The notes beneath the pieces are model-generated. The model made no database searches. It was not told where the DNA came from and was given only the letters and a program-made list of their open reading frames with translations. Source: Beijerinckiaceae bacterium (GTDB lineage Bacteria; Pseudomonadota; Alphaproteobacteria; Rhizobiales; Beijerinckiaceae). From it: a stretch of 64,000 nucleotides of DNA. Below, in pieces: positions 1 through 7,399 of the stretch. The position numbers were made by a program, and so were the translations under genes. The stretch lies in contig JAJPIC010000011.1 of assembly GCA_021324915.1 (NCBI GenBank), positions 1 to 64,000 of the forward strand. The letters run 5' to 3'. Position 1 is the stretch's first letter, and the number at the start of each line of letters is the position of its first letter.

Positions 1-32
1 ATCGATGGTCATTTTGGTCAGATCGGCTCGCT

Positions 33-413
33 TCATGATCGATATCGTTCTGGAACGATGCCGTCGTCCAGGTTGGACAGAGTCATGCCTGCATCGCCGG
101 CCTGCGGACAGAATTTCGAATCGGCAATGATCTGAAGCGCGTGCCGCGCGAGATCCGGGGCAACTGCAAGAGTGTACACGGCAGCCTTAAGGCGGACTTG
201 AATATCGCGATGGTTATAGAGTCGAAGAAGGGCGAGTCTCGCCTCTTTGCCGCGGCGTTTGAGTTCTTGGCTGACATCATCCATCTGATCGTAAAGCCGG
301 TTGAATCTGGCATATTTTCCATCCCAAAGGGCATCATTCTGCGCCATACCGATCTCGGCGAAGCGATCTACCAATTGGTCGACGGTCATGTCAGCTAATT
401 TAGGTTTCTTCAC
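33..413 (-). CDS. DUF2019 protein, putative immunity protein
   Basis: This 126-residue protein reads as a DUF2019 family member. An N-terminal Leu-Val-Asp-Arg-Phe-Ala-Glu-Ile helix is followed by a basic HEAT-like helical stretch and a C-terminal GDAGMTLSNLDDGI segment typical of the family. Its start codon overlaps the stop of the upstream toxin-like gene by four bases (ATGA), so the two are translationally coupled. That position, directly behind an HNH-like toxin C-terminus, suggests a cognate immunity protein. The role is inferred from position; the biochemical function of DUF2019 is not known to me. A decayed second copy lies at 1840-2001. Confidence 0.8.
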   Translation of the reverse strand: MKKPKLADMTVDQLVDRFAEIGMAQNDALWDGKYARFNRLYDQMDDVSQELKRRGKEARLALLRLYNHRDIQVRLKAAVYTLAVAPDLARHALQIIADSKFCPQAGDAGMTLSNLDDGIVPERYRS

Positions 414-1750
414 GGCTTGAGTACTCCGAACCTCCTGAGGGCTTCGAGACCAACACGGACTTTTTCATCCCAGCTTTTGCCGCGAAGGTAATCGCGAGGC
501 GATAGCCCACCGTACTTATTATTTTTCGTCATATACCAGCCCGTGATCTCCCAATGTTTCAACGTCGGAACACGCACTTTGTTCTGAGGACCATCCCACA
601 TGCTCTTTGGATAGCCTTCTTTTCGCGCCTGATCTTTTTCGACTCTGTGATGAATATCATAGCCTGGCAATTTGGTTTTTGCATCGCGCTGCAGTTCTTC
701 CAGCGTCTTAGGCCGGGTGAAATAAGCTTCGATATAAGGCCAACATTGCTTGACCGCCCATTCACTGGCATTGAGCGCTAGGAGATACGCCTCCAGTTCC
801 GGATCGGAGACTTTTGCTGCCTCCAGAAGCCATCTGACGGCAAGTTTGACAAAAACGTTGCGCAGCTTGATCGATATTGGCCCCTTGGGTATCTCCGGCG
901 GCTCCTCGAGGGGTGGCCCCCCGTTGTGGCCTATCCCGGGCGCCTGATTTGGCTCGACTTTGATTGGCGGCAGGTCGCGCGGCCCTTGAATGGGACCCGT
1001 CGCTCGTCGAGGCCTCGAGGTGACCTCCCAAGGTGGCAGGTCGTCCGGCGACGAGCCCGATGGCTCTTGCGCGCTCGATCTCCCTTGGGACGGTCGACTT
1101 GATCCGCTCCGATTGGGCGCAACCGATTTTCCTCGCGGCCCACTGGGTCGCCGCGGCGGCGGCTTACCCGATCCGCGCGCAGCCACCGGAACGACGCTCG
1201 CTTCTTCCCCATGCGTCGGCCGGAATTGGCCGCCGCGACGCTCCGGCGTTCCCGCCGGCCAATGCGGATGTTTGAGCGTGTCGAAAGGCATGACGCCCTT
1301 CGCCAGCGCTCGCGCGGTTTCGACATGAAGTTTGAAGAGCGGCAGATGGAACGCGATATCGCGCTCCGCCCATATGCGCGGGCCCGCGCGCAACGGAAGA
1401 TCGGGGCACGCAATGCCGAGCGCGTCGGCGACGACGCGCATGAGCAGCGCGCCGTCTTCCGAAATTTGCGTGAGGCCGAGCGCATCGAGTGCGCGCTGCG
1501 CCGCGGGCTCGTTGCCCTGCATCAGGCAGCGCGCCGCGCAAGCGATCGCCGGCAGGATTTCGCGATCGAGCGCCTCGGGCCCATGCAGGCGCGTGATCCA
1601 GAAGCGAATCGCCTGGGCTTCCGCCGGTAGGATCTCGGCACCGCGTCGCAAGGTGAGGGCAATGCCCGGCCAGATCCAAACAGCGCCCGCTTGGGCAACA
1701 AGCGTGCGTTCCGGCGCGCGCGAACGCGCCGGGTGGACGGCCAAAGTCAT
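410..1750 (-). CDS. Phage-associated polymorphic toxin with HNH-like C-terminus
   Basis: The protein has 446 residues. The N-terminal 170 or so residues are a helical region of unknown function. Next comes a low-complexity Pro/Arg/Ser-rich linker (about 175-290) that opens with a WPAGTPERRGGQFRPT motif and closes with GIGHNGGPPLEEPPEIP, both of which I associate with rhizobial phage toxin linkers. The last 110 residues carry GYDIHHRVE, then NKVRVPTLKHWEITGWY and SPRDYLRGKSW, an HNH/His-Me-like pattern (His-His, Glu, Asn, His). It overlaps the downstream DUF2019 gene by 4 bp. The ATG at 1750 is only about 15 bases below a strong terminator hairpin. Nuclease activity is inferred from the motif. 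Confidence 0.7.
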   Translation of the reverse strand: MTLAVHPARSRAPERTLVAQAGAVWIWPGIALTLRRGAEILPAEAQAIRFWITRLHGPEALDREILPAIACAARCLMQGNEPAAQRALDALGLTQISEDGALLMRVVADALGIACPDLPLRAGPRIWAERDIAFHLPLFKLHVETARALAKGVMPFDTLKHPHWPAGTPERRGGQFRPTHGEEASVVPVAARGSGKPPPRRPSGPRGKSVAPNRSGSSRPSQGRSSAQEPSGSSPDDLPPWEVTSRPRRATGPIQGPRDLPPIKVEPNQAPGIGHNGGPPLEEPPEIPKGPISIKLRNVFVKLAVRWLLEAAKVSDPELEAYLLALNASEWAVKQCWPYIEAYFTRPKTLEELQRDAKTKLPGYDIHHRVEKDQARKEGYPKSMWDGPQNKVRVPTLKHWEITGWYMTKNNKYGGLSPRDYLRGKSWDEKVRVGLEALRRFGVLKP

Positions 1751-1764
1751 TCGGAATTTCCCAA

Positions 1765-1790
1765 GAAAAAAGCCGCCGAAATCGGCGGCT
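1765..1790 (-). terminator. Rho-independent terminator just upstream of the toxin gene
   Basis: On the minus strand a 9-bp GC-rich stem (1771-1779 with 1782-1790, AGCCGCCGA/TCGGCGGCT) is followed at once by a run of T (1766-1771). Transcripts arriving from the right would end here, about 15 bases before the start codon of the toxin gene. Either the toxin has its own very short leader, or expression depends on readthrough. Confidence 0.75.
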
Positions 1791-1839
1791 GCAATTAGGC
1801 GGGTGACTTAGTCTTCATGCGCCTTGCCGGACGGAAAGC

Positions 1840-2001
1840 TCAATCCGTCTTGAAGATGCTGTCATCGAGATTGGAAGAGTCATGCCGGCATCGCCCGGCA
1901 AATCCAGATTGGCTTTTCTTCCAAGAGCGTTGTCTGGCGCACAATCTCGGCGAAGCAATCAACTTTATCCGTGCTCAACTCTGTGAGTCAGCTCTTCTCA
2001 T
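1840..2001 (-). pseudogene. Decayed DUF2019 immunity gene copy
   Basis: Read on the minus strand, the stretch keeps two islands of the intact DUF2019 gene at 33-413. One corresponds to the early DRFAEIG region (GCTTCGCCGAGATT is shared). The other corresponds to the C-terminal GDAGMTL and SNLDDSI, which are now in different frames, ending at a TGA at 1840-1842. An early in-frame stop and a large internal deletion (about 160 bp remain of 380) mean no protein can be made. It looks like an orphan immunity gene left when a toxin-immunity cassette was displaced. Confidence 0.65.
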
Positions 2002-2143
2002 GACATCTCATCGAGCATTCGCAATTTCTCTCGCGCATCCGCCGCTTGCGGCATTCGTTTCATCCTTTGAGCACCCCAAAATCTTTAAGCTATCGCATTC
2101 CCCGCTCGTGACGCTCTTCTCCCGTTGCGAGAAGCGGTCCAGC

Positions 2144-2279
2144 CAAAGAAAAAGGCGCCAAAGAAGGCTTGAAAAAGGGCGCAGCACCGGCGCTGCTGAT
2201 GCGCGTGTTATGCATCGCAATCCGTCGCCAAGTCAATCGATGCGGGACATGCGATTTTGCGGATTCGCACATACGTGCA
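2144..2279 (-). repeat. Promoter/terminator cassette repeat, copy 1 of 3
   Basis: This is the most diverged copy of an element also found at 6785-6918 and 7113-7239. Read leftward it contains TTGACTTGGCGACGGATTGC followed by an ATAAC-like box, a GCAGCGCCGGTGCTGC hairpin and a terminator-like GC block ending in T-rich sequence (GGCGCCTTTTTC). The order suggests a very short transcript or attenuator. Copy 1 has a weaker terminal hairpin than the other two. It occupies the gap between the 2306-2731 gene and the decayed DUF2019 copy. Confidence 0.7.
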
Positions 2280-2305
2280 AAGAGTGTGCGGAGAGATTGA
2301 GCGCT

Positions 2306-2731
2306 TCAGCCGGCGTTTGCCTCTTCGCAGAAGATGGCGTCCACATCGCCATCCTGCGAAGGCGCGGTATAGCCGCAGGTCAAGCCGTCGATCTCGAAAA
2401 GAACGCCGAAACCCGTACCGGCTCTCGAAGGCTGAATGCGCTGATTGTCGCCGAAAATTTCGTCCTTCACATCCTGATAGGAGATCGTCGACCCCTTGAA
2501 GATCAGCCAGAGGCCGCGTCGAATCGTCGTTCGGTGGACCGCAATGATCGCATCGGCACGCAGATACGCGCCATCAATGACGATATCGCCAGATTTCATC
2601 CCTTTGATTCTCGCCCGCGAAAGATCGAGATCGAGCGAAGCCGCAAGCGCCCACACATTCAGAAAATCCGGGCTGCGGAAGGCTTGAATGACCTTATCGA
2701 GAAGCTTGCGGATGTCGATCATGAGCCCCAT
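2306..2731 (-). CDS. Putative immunity protein of a displaced toxin cassette
   Basis: I do not recognise a named family in this 141-residue protein (acidic at the end, no signal peptide or membrane segment). It begins MGLMIDIRKLLDKV, and a second ATG nine bases in (2722) is also possible. Its 5' end overlaps a 44-codon fragment of the toxin domain found behind the portal gene. That is the layout of an orphan toxin-tip plus immunity module. An immunity role is therefore inferred from position only. Confidence 0.6.
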   Translation of the reverse strand: MGLMIDIRKLLDKVIQAFRSPDFLNVWALAASLDLDLSRARIKGMKSGDIVIDGAYLRADAIIAVHRTTIRRGLWLIFKGSTISYQDVKDEIFGDNQRIQPSRAGTGFGVLFEIDGLTCGYTAPSQDGDVDAIFCEEANAG

Positions 2732-2828
2732 ACGTATCAGGTGCCAACGTCCCTTTATATCCGGGAGGCGTTACCTCGTTGCCGCCGACGCGCAGACAAT
2801 CGAATGCTCTTCTCGCGGCAGCGAGCAT
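2694..2828 (-). pseudogene. Orphan toxin-tip fragment (duplicate of portal-linked toxin)
   Basis: A 44-codon frame starts with an ATG that shares one base with the preceding TGA (TGATG) and ends at 2694. It begins MLAAARRAFDCLRVGGNEVT and continues PPGYKGTL. Bases 2748-2822 match 3321-3395 of the portal-linked toxin at 64 of 75 positions by eye, and the reading frame is kept. After GTL the similarity stops and the frame runs into the following gene. It is a truncated copy of a toxin C-terminal segment, as seen in displaced cassettes of polymorphic toxin loci. Confidence 0.65.
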
Positions 2829-3193
2829 CACGCACGATCATCTTTTTTGTGCACAGGATCCATGTCAAACCAACAACTCGAGTCGCCCAAATCCGGATCG
2901 CCGTTAGCCGGATTCCACTCCCGCTCGATCCGCGCGAGGATCGCGGCGGGATCCTTCTCTTTCCAGGGCGTAAAATCCGTCCCGCCGAGATAATCGCCTG
3001 GGCGGAGTCCTTGCTCCAGCAGTCCCTTGACGACCTCTAGCGTCTTGTCTCGAACCGCGCGGTTATCGTGGAGTTCAAACGTGTCTCTAACCGTTGCGGC
3101 AATCATCCAAAGGCCCACGTAATCTACTTGGACATGCTCCACGTAATCTTCGACGAGATCTTCGATCATCTCGCTCTCGGGAACCATGCTCAT
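2828..3193 (-). CDS. Putative immunity protein for the portal-linked toxin
   Basis: This acidic 121-residue protein (MSMVPESEMIEDLVEDYVEH) has no signal peptide or membrane segment. I recognise no named domain. Its ATG overlaps the TGA that would end the neighbouring toxin domain once frameshifts are corrected (ATGA at 3190-3193), the usual toxin-immunity coupling. Base composition is lower in GC than the flanking portal gene. The frame is intact although the toxin in front of it is broken, which fits selection to keep immunity. Confidence 0.65.
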   Translation of the reverse strand: MSMVPESEMIEDLVEDYVEHVQVDYVGLWMIAATVRDTFELHDNRAVRDKTLEVVKGLLEQGLRPGDYLGGTDFTPWKEKDPAAILARIEREWNPANGDPDLGDSSCWFDMDPVHKKDDRA

Positions 3194-3633
3194 CTGGCCG
3201 CTCCATTTTCCAAATAATGGATACTCTGTAAGGTATGCCTTTAACTTTTAGATCAACAGCCAGGCCGCTGCTGGACGTTCTCAGCCCCACCCGGCCGGCA
3301 TCGCCGGGCAATTGAACTAGCGTCCCTTTGTAGCCTGAAGGCGTTACGTCGTTACCGCCGGCACGCAGATAATCGAATGCTCTTCGTGCGGCAGCTTCTC
3401 CGCCGCTTGCTACCAGTACATTACGGCCACGGCCGACTCGCCCAATCGGCTTTCCGCCGGGCATGACAAAATTCTGCGCCCTGCGTGGCGACTTTGCCGA
3501 TTTCGGCATTGATGCCCGCAATGTTTTGATCCGTTGGTACCCAATTCTGAGGAACGATGTAAGACAAATTCGGGTTATGCGGATCCAGTGCCCGCAGAGT
3601 TTGGATCGCAACGCCCCACTGCTCTTGCCACGC
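3190..3633 (-). pseudogene. Broken toxin extension of the portal protein
   Basis: Immediately after the portal TAG (3634-3636) the same frame stays open with convincing protein sequence (AWQEQWGVAIQTLRALDPHN, then PNLSYIVPQNW). A frameshift near 3470 is needed to enter VMPGGKPIGR and, further on, AFDYLRAGGNDVTP, KGTLVQLPGDAGRVGLRTSS and VDLKVKGIPY. A second shift near 3215 is needed to reach IHYLENGAAR and the TGA at 3190. The LxALDPxNPNL, MPGGKPIG and GIPxxxIH landmarks resemble C-terminal nuclease-type toxin domains of rhizobial phage proteins; that family memory is not checked. It was probably once one protein with the portal. Sequencing error or recoding are alternatives. Confidence 0.65.
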
Positions 3634-5196
3634 CTACGCAAGAGGATCGGTGAAATCCTCTCCGCGATTTTCCTCGTCCGGTTCATCGCCTTGCGCTAAT
3701 TGGTGCGGCGCTCGAGAAACGCTCGCGCCGGCCTTGGCGCGATCGCTCGCTGGCGCCACGCCGACGCAATCCGCGGTCGTGAAACGTCCGCGTTCGTCGT
3801 GGTATTGTTTGAACTTCGCTACTGAACCAGCCGCCTTGCTCCCCGCCTCACTCTGCTGGCCCAAAGACACATAGCCGGCGCCGGTCAGCGCCATCGGCCG
3901 GTTCGCCGCCGGATCTGCGAGCGGATCGCGGCCGAGCGCGGCGCGCGCCTCGTTGATCGTCAAAATTCCTTTCGATGTATAATTCGAAAGGATCGTCTGC
4001 TGCGTCTGCGGATCGATCGACGGATCGGCGCTCCAGGTAAATTCGAGATCCGGCGCGTCGAATTCGCCCGCGATGACGCAATCGATAAGGTCCTTCACCC
4101 AGGCGAGAATGGGCGCCAGGCCCTCTTCCTCGGCGATTTCCTTCTGCGTCTCCGCTGTGGCGCGATTGACCTGCTGGGTCAGCGCCTGCGGCGAAATCGA
4201 GAAGGCGAAGCAGACGATGCGCGCGAGCCATTCGTCGAACGGGCCTTTGAGATCCGGCTCCTTCGTCTGGACGAAAGTCTTGGCAACCCCGCCCGGCACG
4301 AATTTGGCGCGCCGCCGGCGGCCGAGATCGCCGTCGAAATAGGCGTCCCAATATCTCTGATAAGAGGCAATCTGATCCGGCGTCCAATTCTCCGGCACGC
4401 CGATCAGCGAATCCGGAATATTGCCTTGCGTGAAATAATCGAGGAGGAACATCTGCCGGCGCAGCGCGACGTTCACCGTCGTGATGATCTGCTCGACCGG
4501 GCTCAAGCCGTAAGCGCGATTGACCCTGATATTGCGCGGCCGATAGATGAGATCGCGCACCGAATAATCGACGGCGGGATAGCCCTTGAGGATCTGCTGA
4601 TAGGCAACGGGATAGATCGTCTCGCCGCCCTCGCTATAGGGCTGCGGCGTGCGACCCCAATCGTCGATCACCGGCTTGATGGTTGCGCCGTCGATCGGCA
4701 GAAGCGCATTGAGCCGCCCGCCGCGATCGCGGCTCATATAAAGCGCCGGCGCATCGATGACGAAGAGCTCTTCGAGCAGGATGCGCAGCCAATCGGCGAA
4801 AGAATGAATGCCATCGGGCCGCGCGAAGAATTGAGTGAGCGAAGCGGCGCGCTGATCGCTCGATTTTTTGTCGCGCGGGCCGATCGTCCAGGAAAGGCGC
4901 GCCACCTGGTCCTTGCGCGTCTCGATGACGAGGCGCAAGAGATCGTAGCCTTCGGCGAGCCCGCGCAGCGTGTGGAACGAGATGGGCTCGTAGACGCGCG
5001 GCAGAGTCGAAAGATTATAGCCGGAGGGATAATCCCACTGGCGGCCGACGACGTCCGGCGGTGCGAGCGGCGTCAAGGGCGTGAGCGGGCCGAACCAATC
5101 GGCGCCCTGCCCCGCGGCGCCCGGCTGGCCATAGCTCACGTTGAGCTCATAGGGGCTGAGCGGCCAGGATCTTTGGCCTTCTCCACGCTCGGTCAT
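3634..5196 (-). CDS. Phage portal protein
   Basis: This 520-residue protein forms the DNA-entry vertex of a phage head and docks the terminase. Residues from about 60 to 420 have the helical, Arg-rich make-up of portal proteins (TLRGLAEGYDLLRLVIETRK, then RPRNIRVNRAYGLSPVEQII, a common portal motif). After about residue 440 there is a linker carrying ERGRFTTAD (about 468-476), a motif that in rhizobial phages precedes C-terminal toxin domains. It lies downstream of the terminase, separated by 263 bp. The ATG is at 5196. The TAG at 3634 seems premature compared with a longer portal-toxin fusion. Confidence 0.85.
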   Translation of the reverse strand: MTERGEGQRSWPLSPYELNVSYGQPGAAGQGADWFGPLTPLTPLAPPDVVGRQWDYPSGYNLSTLPRVYEPISFHTLRGLAEGYDLLRLVIETRKDQVARLSWTIGPRDKKSSDQRAASLTQFFARPDGIHSFADWLRILLEELFVIDAPALYMSRDRGGRLNALLPIDGATIKPVIDDWGRTPQPYSEGGETIYPVAYQQILKGYPAVDYSVRDLIYRPRNIRVNRAYGLSPVEQIITTVNVALRRQMFLLDYFTQGNIPDSLIGVPENWTPDQIASYQRYWDAYFDGDLGRRRRAKFVPGGVAKTFVQTKEPDLKGPFDEWLARIVCFAFSISPQALTQQVNRATAETQKEIAEEEGLAPILAWVKDLIDCVIAGEFDAPDLEFTWSADPSIDPQTQQTILSNYTSKGILTINEARAALGRDPLADPAANRPMALTGAGYVSLGQQSEAGSKAAGSVAKFKQYHDERGRFTTADCVGVAPASDRAKAGASVSRAPHQLAQGDEPDEENRGEDFTDPLA

Positions 5197-5459
5197 GAAG
5201 GGTCCTTGGTATTGGGCTTGCGGCAGTCACGCTCCTTTTCCCGTTCATGGGAGAAGGAGACGGCGGAGCCCCGCCGGATGAGGGTGCATCCCGTCTCTCA
5301 TCGACGGGAGCCAGCGAGGGTGAGCGGTTGGTCTTCGGCCACTTCCCCGGACGAGCCCGCGAAACGAGCGAAGATGCGAGACCCAGGTGCTTCTGGATCC
5401 CCGTTCTCTCTTCGGCCCGGCCGGGAAGCCTTAGGGGTTCCCGCAAGCGGGAAACACGA
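5197..5459. other. Intergenic stretch with dispersed repeat pieces
   Basis: No convincing gene. A small hairpin (TTCCCGC at 5438-5444 with GCGGGAA at 5447-5453) follows the terminase stop but lacks a strong T-run. The stretch 5335-5400 (CCCCGGACGAGC ... GCGAAGATGCGAGACCCAGG) resembles the unit of the tandem array at 32082-32612 and the piece near 63740-63780, so it is probably a member of a dispersed non-coding repeat family. Confidence 0.5.
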
Positions 5460-6761
5460 TCATTTCCGCCTCTCGGTCTCGCGCCGGTAGAATTCGATGA
5501 TGCCGGCGCCGTCGCCCTGATCGAAGAGATAGGTCAGCGCCCAGATCGCCGCGTCCGCATGGTCGGGACTGCCCGCGCCGCCATAGCCCGCCGGAGTGAA
5601 GGCGCAAAGCTGATCTTCGAGCTTGGCGAAACGGCCGGCATGATGCACCTGGCGCTGCGCATAGCGCACCGAGATCGGCTCGGCGCGCACCGCCTTGCCG
5701 CGGCTCGCGGTGACGAGCCGCACGGGCACATTGGGATCGGCGGCTTGGATCGTCGCGCGCACCATCTCGCCGCCGAAATTCGATTCGGCGACAATGCAAT
5801 CGGCGCGATATTCATGAAAGGCCGCAACCGCACGCCGCCCCCAAACCGCTGGCGCTTCGCGGCAAGAGCGGTCCGCGAGTACATAGCAATCCCCGCCGTT
5901 CGAACGGGCGGCGACGACAATGCCGATTTCATCGGCGCCGAGATCGTCGCGTCCCGCAGCGCCCGACGGATCGAGCGCGACGACCACGGCGGCACGCTCG
6001 CTTTCCGGAATATCCTCGAGCTTGCAGCGCGAGGCTTCGATCACCTCATAAGTCCAGAGCGCGCCCTCGAGCTCGTCGACGTATACGCCTTCGTAGAACC
6101 GCTTGCGCTGGCGCTCCGGGAGATTGGCGAGGCTTTCGATAAATTGCGGCGAGAGATTTTCCGCATTGTCGCGCGGATTGAGGAAGCAGCGGGCATAATT
6201 CTCTGGGTCGGCGACCGGATGCATCGAAATCGGATCGCGCTTCTCGCCGAAGAGAAGGTTCGTCCAATGCGATTTCGCAACCGGGTTCAGATCGACATAG
6301 GCGCGCTGCATCACGCCCTCGATCGTCTGCGCGAGCCGCGTGAAGGCGACGAGAGCGGACGAATAAGGTATCTGCGAGGCCTCGTTCAAGAAGATGCTCA
6401 CATATTCGAGGCCGAGGATTTTTTCGACGCGCTCTTTGTCGTCGAGCCCGCCGACCCAGATCCGCGCGCCGTTCGGCAATTCGAAAAACCCGTCCTGCCG
6501 ATGTTCCTTGAGCTTGATGCGCGGGAACGAGAGCCGCATCACATTGGGCAGAGTATCGAGCGAGATCGAAGCGCGCGCCGCATTGGCATGAAAGCGCAGG
6601 ATGGCGTGGCGCGATCCTGGCGCCTTCAAGGCGCGCGCGACAATAGCGCGGACGATCAGGAAAGTTTTGCCGGAGCGTGTGCCGCCGGCAAGGCAAATGT
6701 AGCGTTGCGGCCCTTCGAGCAGGCGGCGCGCACGCTCCTGCCCGAGGCTGAACGACACCAT
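5460..6761 (-). CDS. Phage terminase large subunit
   Basis: The protein (433 residues from ATG 6761) is the packaging motor ATPase and nuclease. Walker A is GGTRSGKT at residues 26-33. A Walker B-like strand YVSIFLNEAS lies near 120-129. A VVALDPSGA segment around residue 250 with later acidic residues fits the RNase H-like nuclease domain. Length is normal for the family. An upstream in-frame extension into the repeat at 6785-6918 would start at TTG and only translates the terminator hairpin, so ATG 6761 is preferred. The repeat's terminator lies about 24 bases before the start. Confidence 0.88.
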   Translation of the reverse strand: MVSFSLGQERARRLLEGPQRYICLAGGTRSGKTFLIVRAIVARALKAPGSRHAILRFHANAARASISLDTLPNVMRLSFPRIKLKEHRQDGFFELPNGARIWVGGLDDKERVEKILGLEYVSIFLNEASQIPYSSALVAFTRLAQTIEGVMQRAYVDLNPVAKSHWTNLLFGEKRDPISMHPVADPENYARCFLNPRDNAENLSPQFIESLANLPERQRKRFYEGVYVDELEGALWTYEVIEASRCKLEDIPESERAAVVVALDPSGAAGRDDLGADEIGIVVAARSNGGDCYVLADRSCREAPAVWGRRAVAAFHEYRADCIVAESNFGGEMVRATIQAADPNVPVRLVTASRGKAVRAEPISVRYAQRQVHHAGRFAKLEDQLCAFTPAGYGGAGSPDHADAAIWALTYLFDQGDGAGIIEFYRRETERRK

Positions 6762-6784
6762 GCGACGACCTCGATGAGCCTGGA

Positions 6785-6918
6785 ATGAAAAAGGCCACCC
6801 GAAAAGGTGGCCTCGAAAGCGGGCGCAGCAATGGCGCTGCGATGCGCGCGTTATTGATCGCAATCCGTCGCAAAGTCAATCGAGCGGCGCGATGCGATTT
6901 CGAGGATTCGCACATAGG
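6785..6918 (-). repeat. Promoter/terminator cassette repeat, copy 2 of 3
   Basis: Read leftward: TTGACTTTGCGACGGATTGC, then a CAATAACG box 17 bases after TTGACT, a GCAGCGCCATTGCTGC hairpin, and a terminator with a GGCCACC/GGTGGCC stem and TTTTTC tail, ending 24 bases before the terminase start codon. It is nearly identical to copy 3. The promoter-like boxes and the terminator frame a transcript of only about 60-70 bases, so it may be a small RNA or a leader attenuator. Neither is proven. Confidence 0.8.
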
Positions 6919-7064
6919 TGCGAGGCGGGCGGCGAAAGATCTGGCCTCACTCCGCAGTCCGCTTGCGAGAGAGATGGCAAGCGAGTGATTGGCGTCTCGG
7001 CCGTCCCTGGACTTGATCCGGGATCGACCGGCCGTCCGGCCGCATCGCGATCAGTTGCGCCTGG

Positions 7065-7087
7065 ACGCGCGGATCAAGTCCGCGCGT
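7065..7087. repeat. REP-like palindrome
   Basis: Nine-base arms ACGCGCGGA/TCCGCGCGT around TCAAG. A related palindrome (ATGCGCGG/CCGCGCAT around ATCAAGA) lies at 7329-7351. Both carry the GGATCAAG core common in dispersed intergenic repeats of Hyphomicrobiales. The rest of the 6762-7399 interval between the two terminase genes holds only the two cassette repeats and no gene. Confidence 0.55.
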
Positions 7088-7112
7088 GACACGATGGTGC
7101 ACCGGCGGGACC

Positions 7113-7239
7113 AATGAAAAAGGCCACCCGAAAGGTGGCCTCGAAAGCGGGCGCAGCAATGGCGCTGCACTGCGCGCGTTATTGATCGCAATCCGTCGCA
7201 AAGTCAATCGAGCGGCGCGATGCGATTTTGAGGATTCGT
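7113..7239 (-). repeat. Promoter/terminator cassette repeat, copy 3 of 3
   Basis: This copy is almost identical to copy 2, which lies 328 bp downstream in the reading direction. It has the same TTGACT box, ATAACG box 17 bases later, GCAGCGCCATTGCTGC hairpin and GGCCACC/GGTGGCC terminator with T-tail. Two full cassettes in tandem before the large terminase mean that transcription from the regulatory end must pass two terminators. Confidence 0.8.
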
Positions 7240-7399
7240 ACTTCGATAAGGCAAGACTGCGGAAGATCGGCGGGATTTTGCGAAGGCTTCATCCGGCCGT
7301 CTGGGGCATCATCGCCAGCCGCGTTTGGATGCGCGGATCAAGACCGCGCATGACGATTCATGCTCCGCATGACGCATCCTCCGGCAATCGGGAGGAGGA

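Noticed and set aside
1817-3040. 407-codon plus-strand frame across the toxin/immunity region
   Set aside because: Antisense to recognisable minus-strand genes and repeats; the composition is Arg/Ser-rich and family-free.
4426-5490. 354-codon plus-strand frame over the portal start
   Set aside because: Antisense shadow of the portal gene.
5247-6788. Long plus-strand frame opposite the large terminase
   Set aside because: It is antisense to a gene with clear Walker motifs and shows no family signal; an effect of high GC.
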